Counted from the stretch's first letter, positions 1-11,914 are shown. The stretch: 64,000 nucleotides of DNA from Apiosordaria backusii (GCA_030549205.1 JAUKTV010000003.1:930001-994000); one strand, 5' to 3'. Translations and numbers: made by a program. Notes: generated by a model from the letters alone, not told the origin.

Positions 1-1754
1 AAAGGTTGCCATGAGGCCGGATTGTACGTGCCACTCTATGTGGCAGTGAAAGAGCCAGACACCTATTTTCACATGTTAGGAATGACACAATAAAGGGGGG
101 CGAAGCAGACAAGACCTGGATTGTCCGCCTTGAAGCGCAGCACCAAATTCCCGTTTGGGTGCACAACAACAGTATCCCTTCGCATAGGCACACGTGCGAA
201 ATCCGATGAGGTGATGTTGGAGTCTTGAAATGGCCCTGCATCAGGCTCAGAGCGCCAAACGACCTGGAAGTTGTGGCCATGGAGGTGGAACGGGTGTGTT
301 CCAGGGTCGAAGTTGTTCAACACTATCTCCACAATGTCATTTTTCTTGAGAACGATGGTGTGAGTGTGGGTACCGTAAACCGTCGGGTTGGTTGCGAGAT
401 CTTTCGAGGTCATGACTGTGTAAAGGGTAGGAACCTTGGGAGGAACATATGTCACGTTGTTGAAGAAGGCACTGAACAGTGGTTAGAATAGGAAATGCAA
501 AAAAACAAGAGGCACGTACTAATTGGCTCCATCACGAAGATTGTCCATCATTACGTCCAGCTGAACCACTTGGTCTGGTTCACCGAGGAGAGCTTGATTA
601 TCTAGCGGTGCCAGCCTCACGTCATCAACAGGACTGAAAGGTTCATACAGGTCGGCCGGAACTGGCAAAGCCTTCTTTTCGTCGTATACCAGCCACCCGG
701 TTATGTTGGACTCGAAGTTTGTCGACGGGTTATCAAAGAGATTCTAATTAATCCAGTTAGCTACGAGTTTGAATCGGAACGGGCGACTCACCAAATCCAT
801 GCTGGCAATAAACGGAAAGTTTGCCGAGGTGTCTGCTTTGGTCGTGATCAGAAAGCTGCAGCGCTGACCAGGAGTCAGGTATATCATGTTCGTTTCCACT
901 AGCTGTGTATAAACACCGTCGATCATGATAATGGTCATGCTGTGCCCCTCAAACCAGATGTAGACATTGGCAAAAGCGCCCATGTTGATCATATCAAAAC
1001 GATATGTCGTCTTGGGTTTCACCGCGATAGTTGCGTTTAATGCGTCGTTGAAGAGTCCTGAATCTGGCACTGGCTCTGCTCCTGTCGGGTTGGCTTTGCT
1101 CATGAACCATCCGATCAGTTCCGGCATGTTGTCATGGTACCAGTCTGAGACGGTGAGAAGCTGTGTTTCGCTATACTTGTCCTCAAAGGGGTTGTCAGGG
1201 TCGTGAACAATGAGAGGCCCTCGTAAACCGTCTGGATATTGGCCGTGAACATGTGAGTGATACCAGTAGATGCCAGGCTGGGTGACGGTGAAATTGTAAG
1301 TGAAGCTTGATCCAGGAGGAATTGGGCACTGGGAGACATGAACAGGTCCATCCATGTGCGTCTCATTCCGGAGATAGATGCCGTGGAAGTGAAGAGAGGT
1401 AGGTTGACCCCCCAACAGGTTGAGAAGGTTGACGATGATGCGGTCCCCAACCGTGACCTCAATCACAGGCAGAGGCCATTTACCGTTGATGCCAATGACT
1501 GGCTTGGCAGCATCACCCTTGGCGGCATCGCCATCGCCATCGGGGTCATCGGGGTTGGCAAAGACCCAAGAGACATTGAAGTTGAAGATGTGGGTTCCGT
1601 CGATATGAGTGTGCCAAAGTGTGGGATCGTGAGGTTTGCGGTCAACAACATGAGCGGCCCCGAGTTGCTGAGCATGACTAGAAAGACAAAGACCAAACAA
1701 AAGAAGAAATATCCAAAGCAGTGAGCTTGGAGATCCAGAGATGCCGTGATCCAT
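1..1754 (-). CDS. FET3: Fet3-type multicopper ferroxidase (partial, C-terminus off the left edge)
   Basis: Oxidises Fe(II) to Fe(III) at the plasma membrane and hands iron to the Ftr1 permease. Exons read as 1754-792, 743-520, 471-116 and 62 to beyond position 1; introns begin GTGAGT, GTACGT and GTCTTG. The first ATG is at 1754; the frame is open upstream to 1781 but without another ATG. A signal peptide (hydrophobic stretch LLWIFLLLFGLCL) precedes the cupredoxin domains. The copper motifs are all present: HFHG, WYHSHVHG, HPFHLHGHNF and, in the last exon, HCHIEWH. NYAFFNN and PMRRDT are typical of Fet3 rather than laccase. The C-terminal membrane anchor expected in this family lies outside the window. 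The gene is divergent from FTR1, the usual partner. The acidic residue expected in the SEWYH motif of yeast Fet3 is Asp here (SDWYHD). Confidence 0.93.
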
Positions 1755-2710
1755 ATTGGCTTTCGTCTTCAAGAGGCACACATGATTTTGAAGTCGGGAG
1801 AGGAATCAAGGTATGGTTCAACCAGGCAAGGCCCAACAAAACCTCCGTTATCCGATGGGAATTTTCTCTGCAGAAAAACAATACCCCGCCATCGAAAATT
1901 CTGGTCCCCTTGATTTGGATGGAGATGAGGCAGGTGCGAGTAGCCGTCTTTCAACCTGCGACTGCCCTTCAAGTCACCACAGCGGTAGGGTAGGACAACA
2001 TCATCATTAGTGTCTCAGGAGACGAGATGGTAAATCACGTCCAGATGCATCAGAGTCTATGGATAGCTATGCATCTTCAACATTGGTGGCTGAAAAGGAG
2101 AGCATGAAAGAGCCCCTGACTGTCACCCCCTTCAAGATCGGTAGTCAACAAAGCTTAACCGTGCTTGGCTTCCTTGGCCCCTTGGCAAAGCTCCCCCATT
2201 TCACATCTGTTGTCGAAATCGATGCTCAACTGTCACAAACTGGCTTGTGTCGTGTGATATAGGTACTTTTTCACACGCGTATCCCGGGCTACCTAGGGAT
2301 CCAGGCAGTGATGAGGCTCAAAAGAGGACCTTGATGACCTCGTGACGTCAAGGGTACTCTCACGTGGACAGATATCAAGCCAGTTCCATGGGAGCAAAGG
2401 AAGGAACGACTTGTCTACGCGTTTTGGTCCCCCGCGTTGGTGTCACCCCCCTTCTGCAAGGCGACTGCCCTTCAAATTCAAATCGCCTGTTGTTTTGCAC
2501 GCCTACTAGAACACCCACTTTTTCGGCCTTATCTGATTCCCTGGTTGTCTTGTTTATCGTCTGACTAGATAATCTCGATCCGATAGTTTACTGAGGCCGA
2601 CTCTCTCACTGCTTGTTCTGGTTAACCTGTCAATCTTTCTTGATTCTTGAGACATATCCGGCAAACTGAACAGTTACAATTCGGCTTGGAAACACTACTA
2701 AATCGTCAAA
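1755..2710. promoter_or_regulatory. Shared divergent promoter region of FET3 and FTR1
   Basis: This 956-bp interval separates the start codons of the two iron-uptake genes. It contains several GATA-core sequences close to FTR1 (see the 2529-2537 entry and AGATAA at 2567-2572) and an inverted CCAAT box at 2082-2086. CCAAT boxes and GATA sites are the known binding contexts of the HapX/CCAAT-binding complex and the Sre-type GATA repressor in filamentous fungi; their use here is inferred. No additional reading frame in the interval looks like a gene. Confidence 0.6.
2529..2537 (-). promoter_or_regulatory. Siderophore-type GATA site (ATCAGATAA)
   Basis: The plus strand reads TTATCTGAT, the exact reverse complement of ATCAGATAA. 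This matches the ATCWGATAA consensus described for the iron-responsive GATA repressors Sre/SreA/Urbs1. It lies about 175 bp upstream of the FTR1 ATG, with another AGATAA core at 2567-2572 and a TTATC at 2554-2558. Position between FET3 and FTR1 makes iron repression of both genes a natural inference. Confidence 0.6.
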
Positions 2711-3940
2711 ATGGTACCTCTCTTCTCCATCCCCATTTTCCTTGTTACCTTCCGCGAAGCCCTCGAGACAGCCATCATCGTCTCGGTTCTCCTCGCCTTT
2801 CTCAAGAAAACCCTCTCCCGCTCCAACCGCGGCATCTACAAGCAACTCGTCCGTCAGGTCTGGCTTGGCACCCTTGCCGGCCTGGTCGTCACTCTCATCA
2901 TCTCTGGCGCCCTCATTGCCGTGTTCTACAGCCTTGGCGTCGACAAATGGGGGGCTCACGAGCTCAACTACGAGGGTGCCTTTTCTCTCATCGCCTCTCT
3001 TATCATCACTGTTGTTGGTTTTGCCTTGTTGAGAATTGGCAAGATGCAAGAGAAGTGGAAGGCTAAGATCGCGCTGTCGCTCGGCGAAGGGGCAAGGCAA
3101 CAGAGGAGTAAGAGAGGGGCTGTGAAGAGGTGGATGGAGAAGTACAGCATGTTTGTGTTGCCCTTTGTTACCGTGCTCAGGGAGGGCATTGAGGCGGTGG
3201 TTTTCATTGCGGGTGTGAGCTTTTCTGCACCTGCGACTTCGGTCCCGATTGCTGTGATTGTTGGGTTGTTGGTTGGTGCGGGAGTTGGTTGGGCTATTTA
3301 CAAGTATGTTCTTTCCAATGGATGAAACGAAAGAAGATGTGCTGACATGGCAAAACATCAGGGGAGGATCGCACACCAAGTTGAAGCTGTTTCTTGTCAT
3401 CTCGACTTGTTTTCTCTACCTGGTGGCAGCGGGTCTTTTCTCGAGAGGTGTCTGGGCCTTTGAGCAGCAGAAGTGGCAAGAGACAGTTGGTGGAGGTGAT
3501 ATTGCCGAGTTGGGTGCGGGTCCAGGGACGTATGATATCGACCAGTCGGTTTGGCATGTCAACGTACGTTCTCTTTGCCCGATTTTTGGAGTGACAGATA
3601 CTAACACACATTACAGTGTTGCAGCCCCTTTGTAAACGGGGGATCAGGTTGGGGGTTCCTCAATGCCATTCTAGGCTGGAATAACTCAGCTACGTACGGC
3701 TCGGTGTTGTCGTACAATATCTACTGGATTGTGATCATGGCTGCGTTCATGACCATGAGGTTCAAGGAGGTGAAGGGACATTGGCCGTTATCCAAAAAGT
3801 CCGAACCGACAGAGGAGCACCTTGGACGCAGGGAGGAAGGCATCAAGACAGTGATTGGACCAAGCGGCGAGGTTCTTCGTGTTGAGATGAACCAGGGTCC
3901 GTACGCGAAGATCGAGGAGGCCACTTCAAGGGTTGTCTAA
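2711..3940 (+). CDS. FTR1: High-affinity iron permease Ftr1
   Basis: Plasma-membrane Fe(III) permease that works in complex with Fet3. Three exons, 2711-3303, 3362-3563 and 3617-3940, give 372 residues, a usual length for the family. The two signature motifs are visible: REALE at residues 15-19 (the REGLE-type motif of TM1) and REGIE near residue 157. At least six hydrophobic membrane segments occur, for example LVVTLIISGALIAVF and SLIASLIITVVGFALL. The C-terminal exon carries the conserved NCCSPFVNGGSGW stretch and a cytosolic tail. The introns (58 and 53 nt) start with GTATGT and GTACGT. It is divergent from FET3 with a shared upstream region, which supports joint iron regulation. Confidence 0.95.
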
Positions 3941-4080
3941 AGTCTTGTCTTGGAGAGCGAGGTGGATCAGGGGTTTGATATCGACTCTGACATTTATTTC
4001 ATATGTACTGCCACTGTCTGGCAGTTTAGTTTATTTGATCCATAGTCATCGCTGGAGTCATTTCTGGTGTTCTTTGGGCA

Positions 4081-5655
4081 TCATCTAGGAAAAGATTTCT
4101 CCCCCAACTTCCATCGCCCAAAACTGACCCCCTCTGTCTCCCCTTCATGTTCTTCTGCCGTCCAGTCCCACTCGTCAGCCGTGAAAACATCCCTTGTCAG
4201 TTTCTCTGCCGCAAACGCACCCCCGTATTTCAGTCTCGGATCAGAGCTCACTGAGCTGGTATACCTAAACACCCTTCCCTCACTATCTTCCAACCCTTGT
4301 TTTCCCTCCCAAGAAGTCTCCCCCCTATCCTTAGCCCATTCTACCCGATTTATCCCAACCCCACCACCACCCAGCCTAGCCTCGACAAACTCTAAAATCC
4401 TCCCCATTCGTCCCCTCAGTCCGCAGTGATTATGGTCTTTATCGATCTGATAAGACGGACACTGCTTGAGGGTTTTGATGGTATAAGAGACATCAGACAT
4501 GATGTAATCATTCGGTGGCCCAGAAGTGTGAAAGCGGTCGTAAGACTGGGGCGAGTAATCGATGAACGACAGAAGGTTGCGGTTGATGAGGAATTTGATA
4601 GCTTCGCCTAGCTGGAAGGAGTCACAGCTGGGGGAGGAGGTGTAGCCTAGCTTGCATTGGGGACGGGAGGCGCTGGGGGAGGTGTAGAGAGATAAAAAGT
4701 GGGAGGGGATGGAGGAGATGGTGTTGAGCAAGCAATCCCGGCGATGCTGGAGTTCGGCTGGGTGTGATATTAGTCTTTAGGGGGCTCATTTAATTATAAA
4801 AAAGATAACGCCAGACTCACTTTCAAGACCGGAGGGCAAGTCCCACCACGCTGCTGTGTAAGCATGCTCTGATTGCTCGTCTTCCTCGTCGAACAGCGTG
4901 CACCACCGCCTCGAGCCATACATGACCAGCTCACGGGTGACACCCTGGAACACCAACGGGCGGTCGAGGAGCCACGAGACAAGGATCTTTTGCCGGAGGA
5001 GCTCTTCAGTGGACTTGGAGAGGGCTGGGCCAGTGCGGTTTTGGTTCTGGATGGTGGTAGGGGGGAACTTGAATTTGACTGCGTTGAGCCATTTGGAGAC
5101 TAGGGGGGTGCAGTTGAAGCGGTCTGCTAGGACAGCAATAACCGCGAGAAAGCGGATGGTGATGGGTTTGGTGGTGATGGGGACTCGGTGAAGGATCCTC
5201 ATCAGGTCACCAAAGGCCGTGTTGAGGTTCGCGGTGCGGGAGGCTTCGTCATCTTCGTTTATTTCGACCACGGGAAGGGAAGTAAGATCTGCTTCGGATG
5301 GTTTTATGTTTTGTAAGGAGAGTTTCTGGAGGGAGGTTTCAACTGCTTTGGCTTCTGTGAAGCGTGTATCGCCCAGTAGGCGGGTGAAGTACCCTGAGTT
5401 TTCTTTCAAGACGGATATTTGCACCCTGTAGCCTTGCTTAACTGTGGTTTTGAGAACTGTATGTGGGGTCTGACTCAGCAATGATGACCCTTTGGCTTTT
5501 CTTGCTGCTTTGAGGGTCTCTTTCGATGTGTTAAAGGTGACACGGAGGACAAGGTCACCCTCAGGGGCAATATCGACCACGGCTAGATCGCCAAGATATT
5601 TTCTGGGAGGCGGGCCGGCAGCGCTGCCATCTTGTTTCGGAGCGGAGCCGTCCAT
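4081..5655 (-). CDS. BTB/POZ-like protein of unknown function
   Basis: Two exons, 5655-4821 and 4757-4081, joined by a 63-nt intron with a GTGAGT donor, encode 503 residues. The frame is open to 5685, but the first ATG (MDGSAPKQ) is at 5655. After a Pro/Gly/Ala-rich start, the segment VVDIAPEGDLVLRVTF, then YRVQISVLKENSGYFTRLLG, resembles the degenerate BTB folds common in Sordariomycetes, where a residue pair after GDL and a buried SGYF-like helix are typical. RFLAVIAVLADRFNC fits a helical region after the BTB core. The C-terminal exon has no domain I recognise. BTB assignment rests on pattern similarity only. The 3' end is 140 bp from the FTR1 stop (convergent). Confidence 0.75.
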
Positions 5656-6615
5656 GACGGGGACCGGGGCCAAGGAAAAGACCAAAAAGAGCGCCAGGAC
5701 GGGATCGGGGCCCCGTGTGGATGTTTGAAGAGGCTTTCCCAGGTTAGCCCCTGACCGGCTAACAAAAAATTCTTATAGAGCGGTTGGCCAGTGAATGGCG
5801 TGAGGGCTCTCGGTCTGGTCGGATCTTCAGCCACGATGGTACTTTTTTTTTTCAAAATCCGCTATTTGTAACGGCTTTCCACAAGGGCCGAATATCGCGA
5901 TCCATAGCTTGGAAGGTCAGCCTGACAAGTGGCTCCTGATGGTGGTTAGGCCGAAGTGGTCCGTCACGGGATAAGGTAGACAGTTTGAGAGCCATACATG
6001 TAGACTTGAGCAGGACAAGCATCCGATGATATTTATTTTCTTTTCATCGAGCTCAAATGCCCAAAAGGGTCCTCGTAAACCACCATATGCTGTGAAAAAA
6101 AGCCATCACCATTCATCAACTTTTGGGCGAGGTTAAAAGTGCCAAGAACGCCCGCTAAAAATGACGTTGACAGGGTCCCCACCAGCGGACCCGCGAGAGC
6201 ATGCCGGTCCCCTGCGTCTCTGTCAAAAGTGCATGTTTCTTCCCTGCAACAGCAATCTCCATAGCATATTTCCATCCCTCTTTATCTACCACAGGACATA
6301 TACCACAGAGACTCAGCTATCCGATCTTGACTCCCGGTGGAAAACATCAGCCGAGCCAGCGCGAAACTGGCGAAAGCAAACCCTGAACGCCAAGTCCTAA
6401 AAAGTCAACCAATTGCCGCAGCGCACGAAGAGCACGCTTCTTGGCCCCAACATTCCCGAACTCATCAATTGCTCGCCCTCGCACTACGTCAGCCACCTTC
6501 CCCCGAGTGCCCATGGCTGCATATTGTACGATATTTCGTCTTTTCATATTTGTTGGCCGGCAACTTGCATTAGCTGGTCTTTTATAAGACGGCAATTGGC
6601 CCTGTTTGCTTGGCG
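5656..6615. other. Divergent intergenic region (BTB-like / PP2C)
   Basis: This 960-bp interval separates two divergently transcribed genes and presumably holds both promoters and 5' leaders. A short A/T run occurs at 5840-5855 on an otherwise balanced background. Reading frames present are short and show no family motif. No tRNA, repeat or conserved RNA was recognised. Confidence 0.5.
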
Positions 6616-8529
6616 ATGCCTCCGTTGCCCTGTCGTCGGGCTCTGGGGCAGCTTTCGGTGAGAAGTGTCCGGACAGCTTCGACTCGGCTCCCACCACCAC
6701 CTACCCTTCTCGACGCATTTATGAGCTACGTCGCAACATTTTTCCATAACACTGGACGAGTACAGATGAGGAACTTCACCATATCAACCCCTCGCACGTT
6801 GCGACTCGCAGGCGCCAGCCGTCACCTTCGAGTACCGACTCGAGCTACCATCCTGGCACACCGCGATGCGACACAGCCTTGCGACAGCTGGCGAGCTCAG
6901 AGCACTGTCGCCGCCAACCCAATATTACGACGGGGCTTTCATAACTACTTTGTGACCCATCTTCCCTCTTCTTCGCTCCATCCAGACTCCCGAACGTCTG
7001 CCGGCCCTGGCCACAAGCTTCCTCGATCCGCCTCTACACCGCACACACCAGAACCTGGCTCGTCACCAGCCTTGGATCCACCAAACATGCCCAGTCGCGA
7101 CCTGACGGTAGTCCGCATCCCACTTCGAAGTGCCAAGCATCACTTTGGTACATGTGTCTCGCGTGGACAGCGACCATACAACGAAGATACCAACCAAGCC
7201 GGGACAATAACTTTGCCAGCTTTCTCCAAGCGGGTACCGGTCAGTGTGGTGCGCAGCCAGACAAGACCCACGGGCGAAAGTATAAATGCTTACAGTGCCT
7301 TGGGGGATCCTCAAATATTCTATTTTGGTGTATTTGACGGCCACGGAGGGTCAGAATGCAGCGAGTTTCTGCGGGACGAACTGCATGGGTACATTGAGGA
7401 GGCGGCTGCCGAGTTGGAGTTGGAGAGCAGTTTGAAGGGTGATAAGGATCGCAGGTCCTCCTTGTCAGATCCAGATGTCTCGCGCAACCTAGAAGAGACG
7501 AAGGCCGACAATGAAAGGGAGAACACCGAGCTCTCGCCGAATCCCAGCAAAGCCGTCGAACTGGAACAAGAACTGCTTAATGAGTACAAGCGCACAGTTG
7601 GAGGGTACTTTCGCCGGTTTCACCCAGCTCACTTTACCGCTTCCACCGTAGCATCTACTTCATCTTTCTCCGACCACCCTATGCCACCAACAACCCCTAG
7701 CACCGTGCCCGCGACTCTCGAATCCGTCTTGGCCTATGCCTTTCTCCGGGCCGACCTCGACTTCATCACGGCGCAAGCGCGCAAGCCAGACCCGGAAGAC
7801 AAATTTGTTGAGGATATGCCCCTTAACAAGGATGAAGTCCTGGGTGTTCCGCACCTCCCCCCATCAGGCCACGGCATTGGCGGGACGGAGCGCTTCAAGG
7901 GAGGTTCCACCGCCTCGGTAGCTCTCATTTCAACTCCCACTCCGGCGCCTTTTTGGCATCCCAACGCTCATTCTACTCTTGTCGTCGCCCATGTTGGAGA
8001 TACTCGCGTCTTGCTGTGCGAGACAAAGTCAGGGAAACCTCTTGCTCTGACGAGTGACCACCGGCCTTCGTCACCAGTCGAAACAAGACGAATGAGTCGA
8101 TATGCCAACAGTATGATTACCGATTCTTTTGGAGAAGAGAGAATTCAGGGGCTGGCAAACAGCCGGTCATTTGGCGACATGCAGAGCAAGAGAATCGGGG
8201 TTTCAGCCGAGCCAGAAATTACCAGAGTGGAGATGGGACCGGCTGAATTTTCGTTTTTGGTGCTCATGTCTGACGGTGTGAGCGGGAGCTTGTCGGATCA
8301 AGAGATTGTGGATGTGATTAAAGAGTCAAAGACTCCGGAAGAAGGCGCTCGGCGCGTGGTTGAGTATGCGACAGAGGTGTCAAATGATGGAGATAATGCG
8401 ACTTGTCTGGTTATTAGATTAGGAGGGTGGGAAAGGAGGAGCGAGGGTGGAGTGGGGAGTCTGGGAACGAAGGAGATGAGAGATATGAGGAGGGACGAGG
8501 CCTTGGATCCGAGGAGACGGAGGAGTTGA
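6616..8529 (+). CDS. PP2C-family Ser/Thr phosphatase, probably mitochondrial (Ptc6/Azr1-like)
   Basis: Metal-dependent protein phosphatase, single exon, 637 residues from the ATG at 6616. The first ~130 residues are rich in Arg, Ser and Ala with few acidic residues and contain RRALGQLSVRSVRTAS and LRRGFHNY, as expected of a mitochondrial targeting sequence. PP2C motifs follow in order: RGQRPYNEDTNQ, FGVFDGHGG (metal-binding Asp and Gly), VVAHVGDTRVLL, LMSDGVSG and NDGDNATCLVIR. An insert of about 150 residues rich in Glu, Ser and Pro separates the DGHGG motif from the HVGD strand, longer than in compact PP2Cs. The yeast mitochondrial PP2Cs Ptc5, Ptc6 and Ptc7 are the nearest functional comparison; assignment to one is inference. 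Confidence 0.88.
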   Translation: MPPLPCRRALGQLSVRSVRTASTRLPPPPTLLDAFMSYVATFFHNTGRVQMRNFTISTPRTLRLAGASRHLRVPTRATILAHRDATQPCDSWRAQSTVAANPILRRGFHNYFVTHLPSSSLHPDSRTSAGPGHKLPRSASTPHTPEPGSSPALDPPNMPSRDLTVVRIPLRSAKHHFGTCVSRGQRPYNEDTNQAGTITLPAFSKRVPVSVVRSQTRPTGESINAYSALGDPQIFYFGVFDGHGGSECSEFLRDELHGYIEEAAAELELESSLKGDKDRRSSLSDPDVSRNLEETKADNERENTELSPNPSKAVELEQELLNEYKRTVGGYFRRFHPAHFTASTVASTSSFSDHPMPPTTPSTVPATLESVLAYAFLRADLDFITAQARKPDPEDKFVEDMPLNKDEVLGVPHLPPSGHGIGGTERFKGGSTASVALISTPTPAPFWHPNAHSTLVVAHVGDTRVLLCETKSGKPLALTSDHRPSSPVETRRMSRYANSMITDSFGEERIQGLANSRSFGDMQSKRIGVSAEPEITRVEMGPAEFSFLVLMSDGVSGSLSDQEIVDVIKESKTPEEGARRVVEYATEVSNDGDNATCLVIRLGGWERRSEGGVGSLGTKEMRDMRRDEALDPRRRRS

Positions 8530-9162
8530 TAGATTTTTCGCTGTTTGACTATGCTAAGGCGGTTGAGAAGGATACACTTTGCATTTTTAGGCATCTTTCT
8601 TTTGTTTTATCTTTTGCATGGTTAGCATGGCAGGCGTGGCGTTTAGGATGGATAGAGGGGATATCGTCATGCTAGAAATACGAATAATCTTGTTTATCTT
8701 CAGACTGAATTCATTCATCAATGATTTGATCTGATGATGAATGGATGTTTCTGGTCAACTTGCGTAATGATTTAGGGTTGGGGTTGGCAGCTGTGCTGCT
8801 GCGAGATGGATCTGTTGTCAGTGGATGCCTGAGCCACTACTTGTGATACAACAACCTGCCATATGCACTTACTTCAGGGCCTCAAAATTCAAACAATATC
8901 CAAAATCAGATGGAAGGAGTCGTGTAAGTTGACGTCACACTCCAGGGGTGCAATGCAACAAGGCTTGGCGGTGGCTGTCGCAGGAGCGGGTCTGCCTGCC
9001 GAAGCTTTGCCGACACGCGGCGGGCGGCCAGCTCCAACGTCTGTGGTTGTTGGTTGCAGCAGCATCATCAGCTCCTCCAACTGCAACTCCAATTCCCAGT
9101 ACTCGCTGTACAGTACATCACCATCTTGTCGCCGGCCATCGCCAATCGGCTCACACGTCGCG
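8530..9162. other. Tandem intergenic region upstream of VPH1
   Basis: This 633-bp interval follows the PP2C gene and precedes V-ATPase subunit a on the same strand. The frame of the V-ATPase gene is open through 8863-9162, but that stretch reads as low-complexity Ser/Pro/Ala-rich sequence before the conserved MAPTKDTPFRS start, so it is taken as 5' leader. Nothing else was recognised. Confidence 0.5.
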
Positions 9163-11914
9163 ATGGCGCCGACAAAGGACACCCCCTTCCGCTCAGCGGA
9201 CATGAGCATGGTCCAGCTCTACATATCTAACGAAATCGGCCGTGAAGTTGTCAACGCTCTGGGCGAACTCGGCCTCGTCCAGTTCCGCGACGTAAGCGCC
9301 ACCAGCTTCCTTTAGGAAACATCCAACTAACATCACACCCTCGACCAGCTCAACGGTGACTTGAGTGCTTTTCAAAGAGCTTATACAAAAGATATCAGAC
9401 GCCTCGACAATGTGGAACGCCAGCTTCGTATGTACTCGCCTGCACCGCCTCAAACAACCAACACCTCGCTAACCATTATTGACAGACTACTTCCACTCCC
9501 AGATGGACAAGGCCGGCATTCCCCTCCGCAAACTCGACCTGGATGTTGAGACCCTCGCTCCTCCGACCACCACCGAGATTGATGAGTTGGCCGAACGATG
9601 CCAGGGCCTTGAGCAGCGTGTCTCGTCCCTGAACGAAAGCTACGAGACATTGAAGAAGCGCGAAGTCGAGCTCACCGAGTGGCGCTGGGTTCTGCGTGAG
9701 GCCGGCGGCTTCTTTGACCGCGCCCACGGCAGCGTCGAGGAGATCCGTGCATCCATGGACAATGACGACGCTCCCCTCTTGCAGGATATCGAACACAACA
9801 ATGCGGCTGCCGATGTTGAGCGGTCTTTCTCCGGCATGAACATTGGCTTCGTTGCTGGTGTCATTGCCAGGGACCGTGTCGCCGCTTTTGAGCGTATCCT
9901 CTGGAGAACCCTCCGCGGCAATCTGTACATGAACCAAGCCGAGATCCCCGAGCCTCTTATCGACCCTTCGACCAACGAGCCTGTCGACAAGAATGTTTTC
10001 GTCATCTTTGCCCACGGCAAGGAAATTCTCGCCAAGATTCGCAAGATCTCTGAATCAATGGGTGCCGAGGTGTACAATGTTGATGAGAACAGTGATTTGC
10101 GTAGGGACCAGGTGCACGAGGTTAATGCTAGGCTTAACGACATCCAGAACGTTCTCCGCACAACCCAGCAGACCCTCGAAGGGGAGCTCACCCAGATCTC
10201 TCGTGCTCTCTCCGCTTGGGTGGTCCTGATCGGCAAGGAAAAGGCTGTTTATAACACTCTCAACCTCTTCTCCTACGATAATGCTCGCCGCACTCTCATT
10301 GCTGAGGGCTGGTGCCCCAAGCACGATTTGCCGCTGATCAGATCGACCCTCCAGGATGTGACCAACCGCGCTGGTCTATCGGTGCCGACCATCATCAATG
10401 AGATTCGCACCAACAAGAAGCCTCCTACTTATCTCAAGACCAACAAGTTTACAGAAGCATTCCAAACCATCGTCAACGCCTATGGCACTGCCACTTACCA
10501 AGAAGTCAACCCTGCTATCCCGGTCATCGTCACTTTCCCCTTCCTATTCGCCGTCATGTTCGGTGATCTCGGACACGCCATCATCATGCTCTGCGCTTCT
10601 CTGGCCATGATCTACTGGGAGAAGCCGCTCAAGAAAGTCACTTTTGAGCTCTTCGCCATGGTCTACTACGGTCGCTACATCGCTCTGGTCATGGCCGTCT
10701 TTTCGGTTTATACTGGTCTTATCTACAATGATATCTTCTCCAAGTCCATGACCCTCTTTAGCAGCCAGTGGGAGTGGGATGTTCCCGAGAATTGGACTGA
10801 GGGCCAGACTCTTGTCGGCAAGCTCAAGGATCCCAACTACCGCTATCCATTCGGTGTGGACTGGAGATGGCACGGTGCCGAGAACGATCTCCTCTTCAGC
10901 AACAGTTACAAGATGAAGATGAGTATCATTCTTGGTTGGGCTCACATGACGTACTCTCTCTGCTTCTCGTACATCAATGCCAGACACTTCAAGAAGCCCA
11001 TCGACATCTGGGGCAACTTTGTCCCCGGCATGATCTTCTTCCAGGCTATCTTTGGATATCTGGTGGTGTGCATCATCTACAAGTGGAGCGTGGACTGGTT
11101 CGCCATCAACCAGCAGCCCCCTGGATTGTTGAATATGCTCATTTACATGTTCCTCCAGCCCGGCTTCATTGACATTCCTCTGTACAAGGGTCAGGCAACC
11201 GTTCAAAAGTTTTTGCTGTTCTTTGCTGTCCTCCAGGTGCCCGTTCTCTTGTTCCTCAAGCCTTTCTATCTGCGTTGGGAGCACAACCGCGCCCGCGCTA
11301 AGGGTTATCGCGGGATCGGCGAGCGATCAAGAGTGAGCGCGCTGGATGAGGATGATGAGGAACATGGAGCGAACGGCCGCCCAAGTGGTGAAAGTGATGA
11401 GGGCGTCGGTATGATCGCGCAAGGTGTCGACCACGAGGACGAGGAGCATGAGGAATTTGAGTTTGGCGAGGTGATGATTCATCAAGTGATTCACACTATC
11501 GGTATGTTGATTTATTCTGACTATTTGTTCTGCTTACCTTGCTAACATTTCTAAATAGAATTCTGCCTCAACTGCGTCTCCCACACGGCTTCGTATCTCC
11601 GTCTCTGGGCCTTGTCTCTTGCGCATCAGCAGCTGTCGGCTGTGTTGTGGAGCATGACGATGGGCCCCGCGTTGAAGAACGGCAGGGGCATTGGTGGTGC
11701 TGTCTTCCTTGTTGTCATCTTTGCCGCATTCTTCTCCCTCAGCTGCATCATTCTTATTGTCATGGAGGGTGTGTCAGCCATGTTGCACTCGCTGCGTCTA
11801 GCGTGGGTTGAGTCTTTCAGCAAGTTTGCCGAGTTTGGTGGCTGGCCGTTTGCGCCCTTTAGTTTTGGGACGTTGTTGGAAGAGAATGAGGAGTTGAAGG
11901 AATATCTGGGTTAG
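9163..11914 (+). CDS. VPH1: V-type proton ATPase subunit a (Vph1)
   Basis: Membrane-sector subunit that provides the proton half-channels of the vacuolar ATPase. Four exons, 9163-9291, 9349-9427, 9486-11501 and 11559-11914, give 859 residues, a normal length. The N-terminus reads RSADMSMVQLYISNEIGRE, characteristic of the family, followed by the cytosolic half and then several membrane helices (for example PFLFAVMFGDLGHAIIMLC). The last exon opens with EFCLNCVSHTASYLRLWALS; Arg756 in SYLRLW matches the essential arginine of yeast Vph1 (Arg735). The introns are 57, 58 and 57 nt. A charged linker rich in Asp and Glu lies at about residues 670-730. The first ATG after the open upstream frame was chosen because the conserved N-terminus begins there. 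Confidence 0.96.

Noticed and set aside
2630..3400. 256-residue minus-strand frame opposite FTR1
   Set aside because: It overlaps the certain FTR1 exons on the other strand and has no motif of its own.
10544..11284. 246-residue minus-strand frame inside VPH1
   Set aside because: Shadow of the V-ATPase subunit a exon; no independent evidence.
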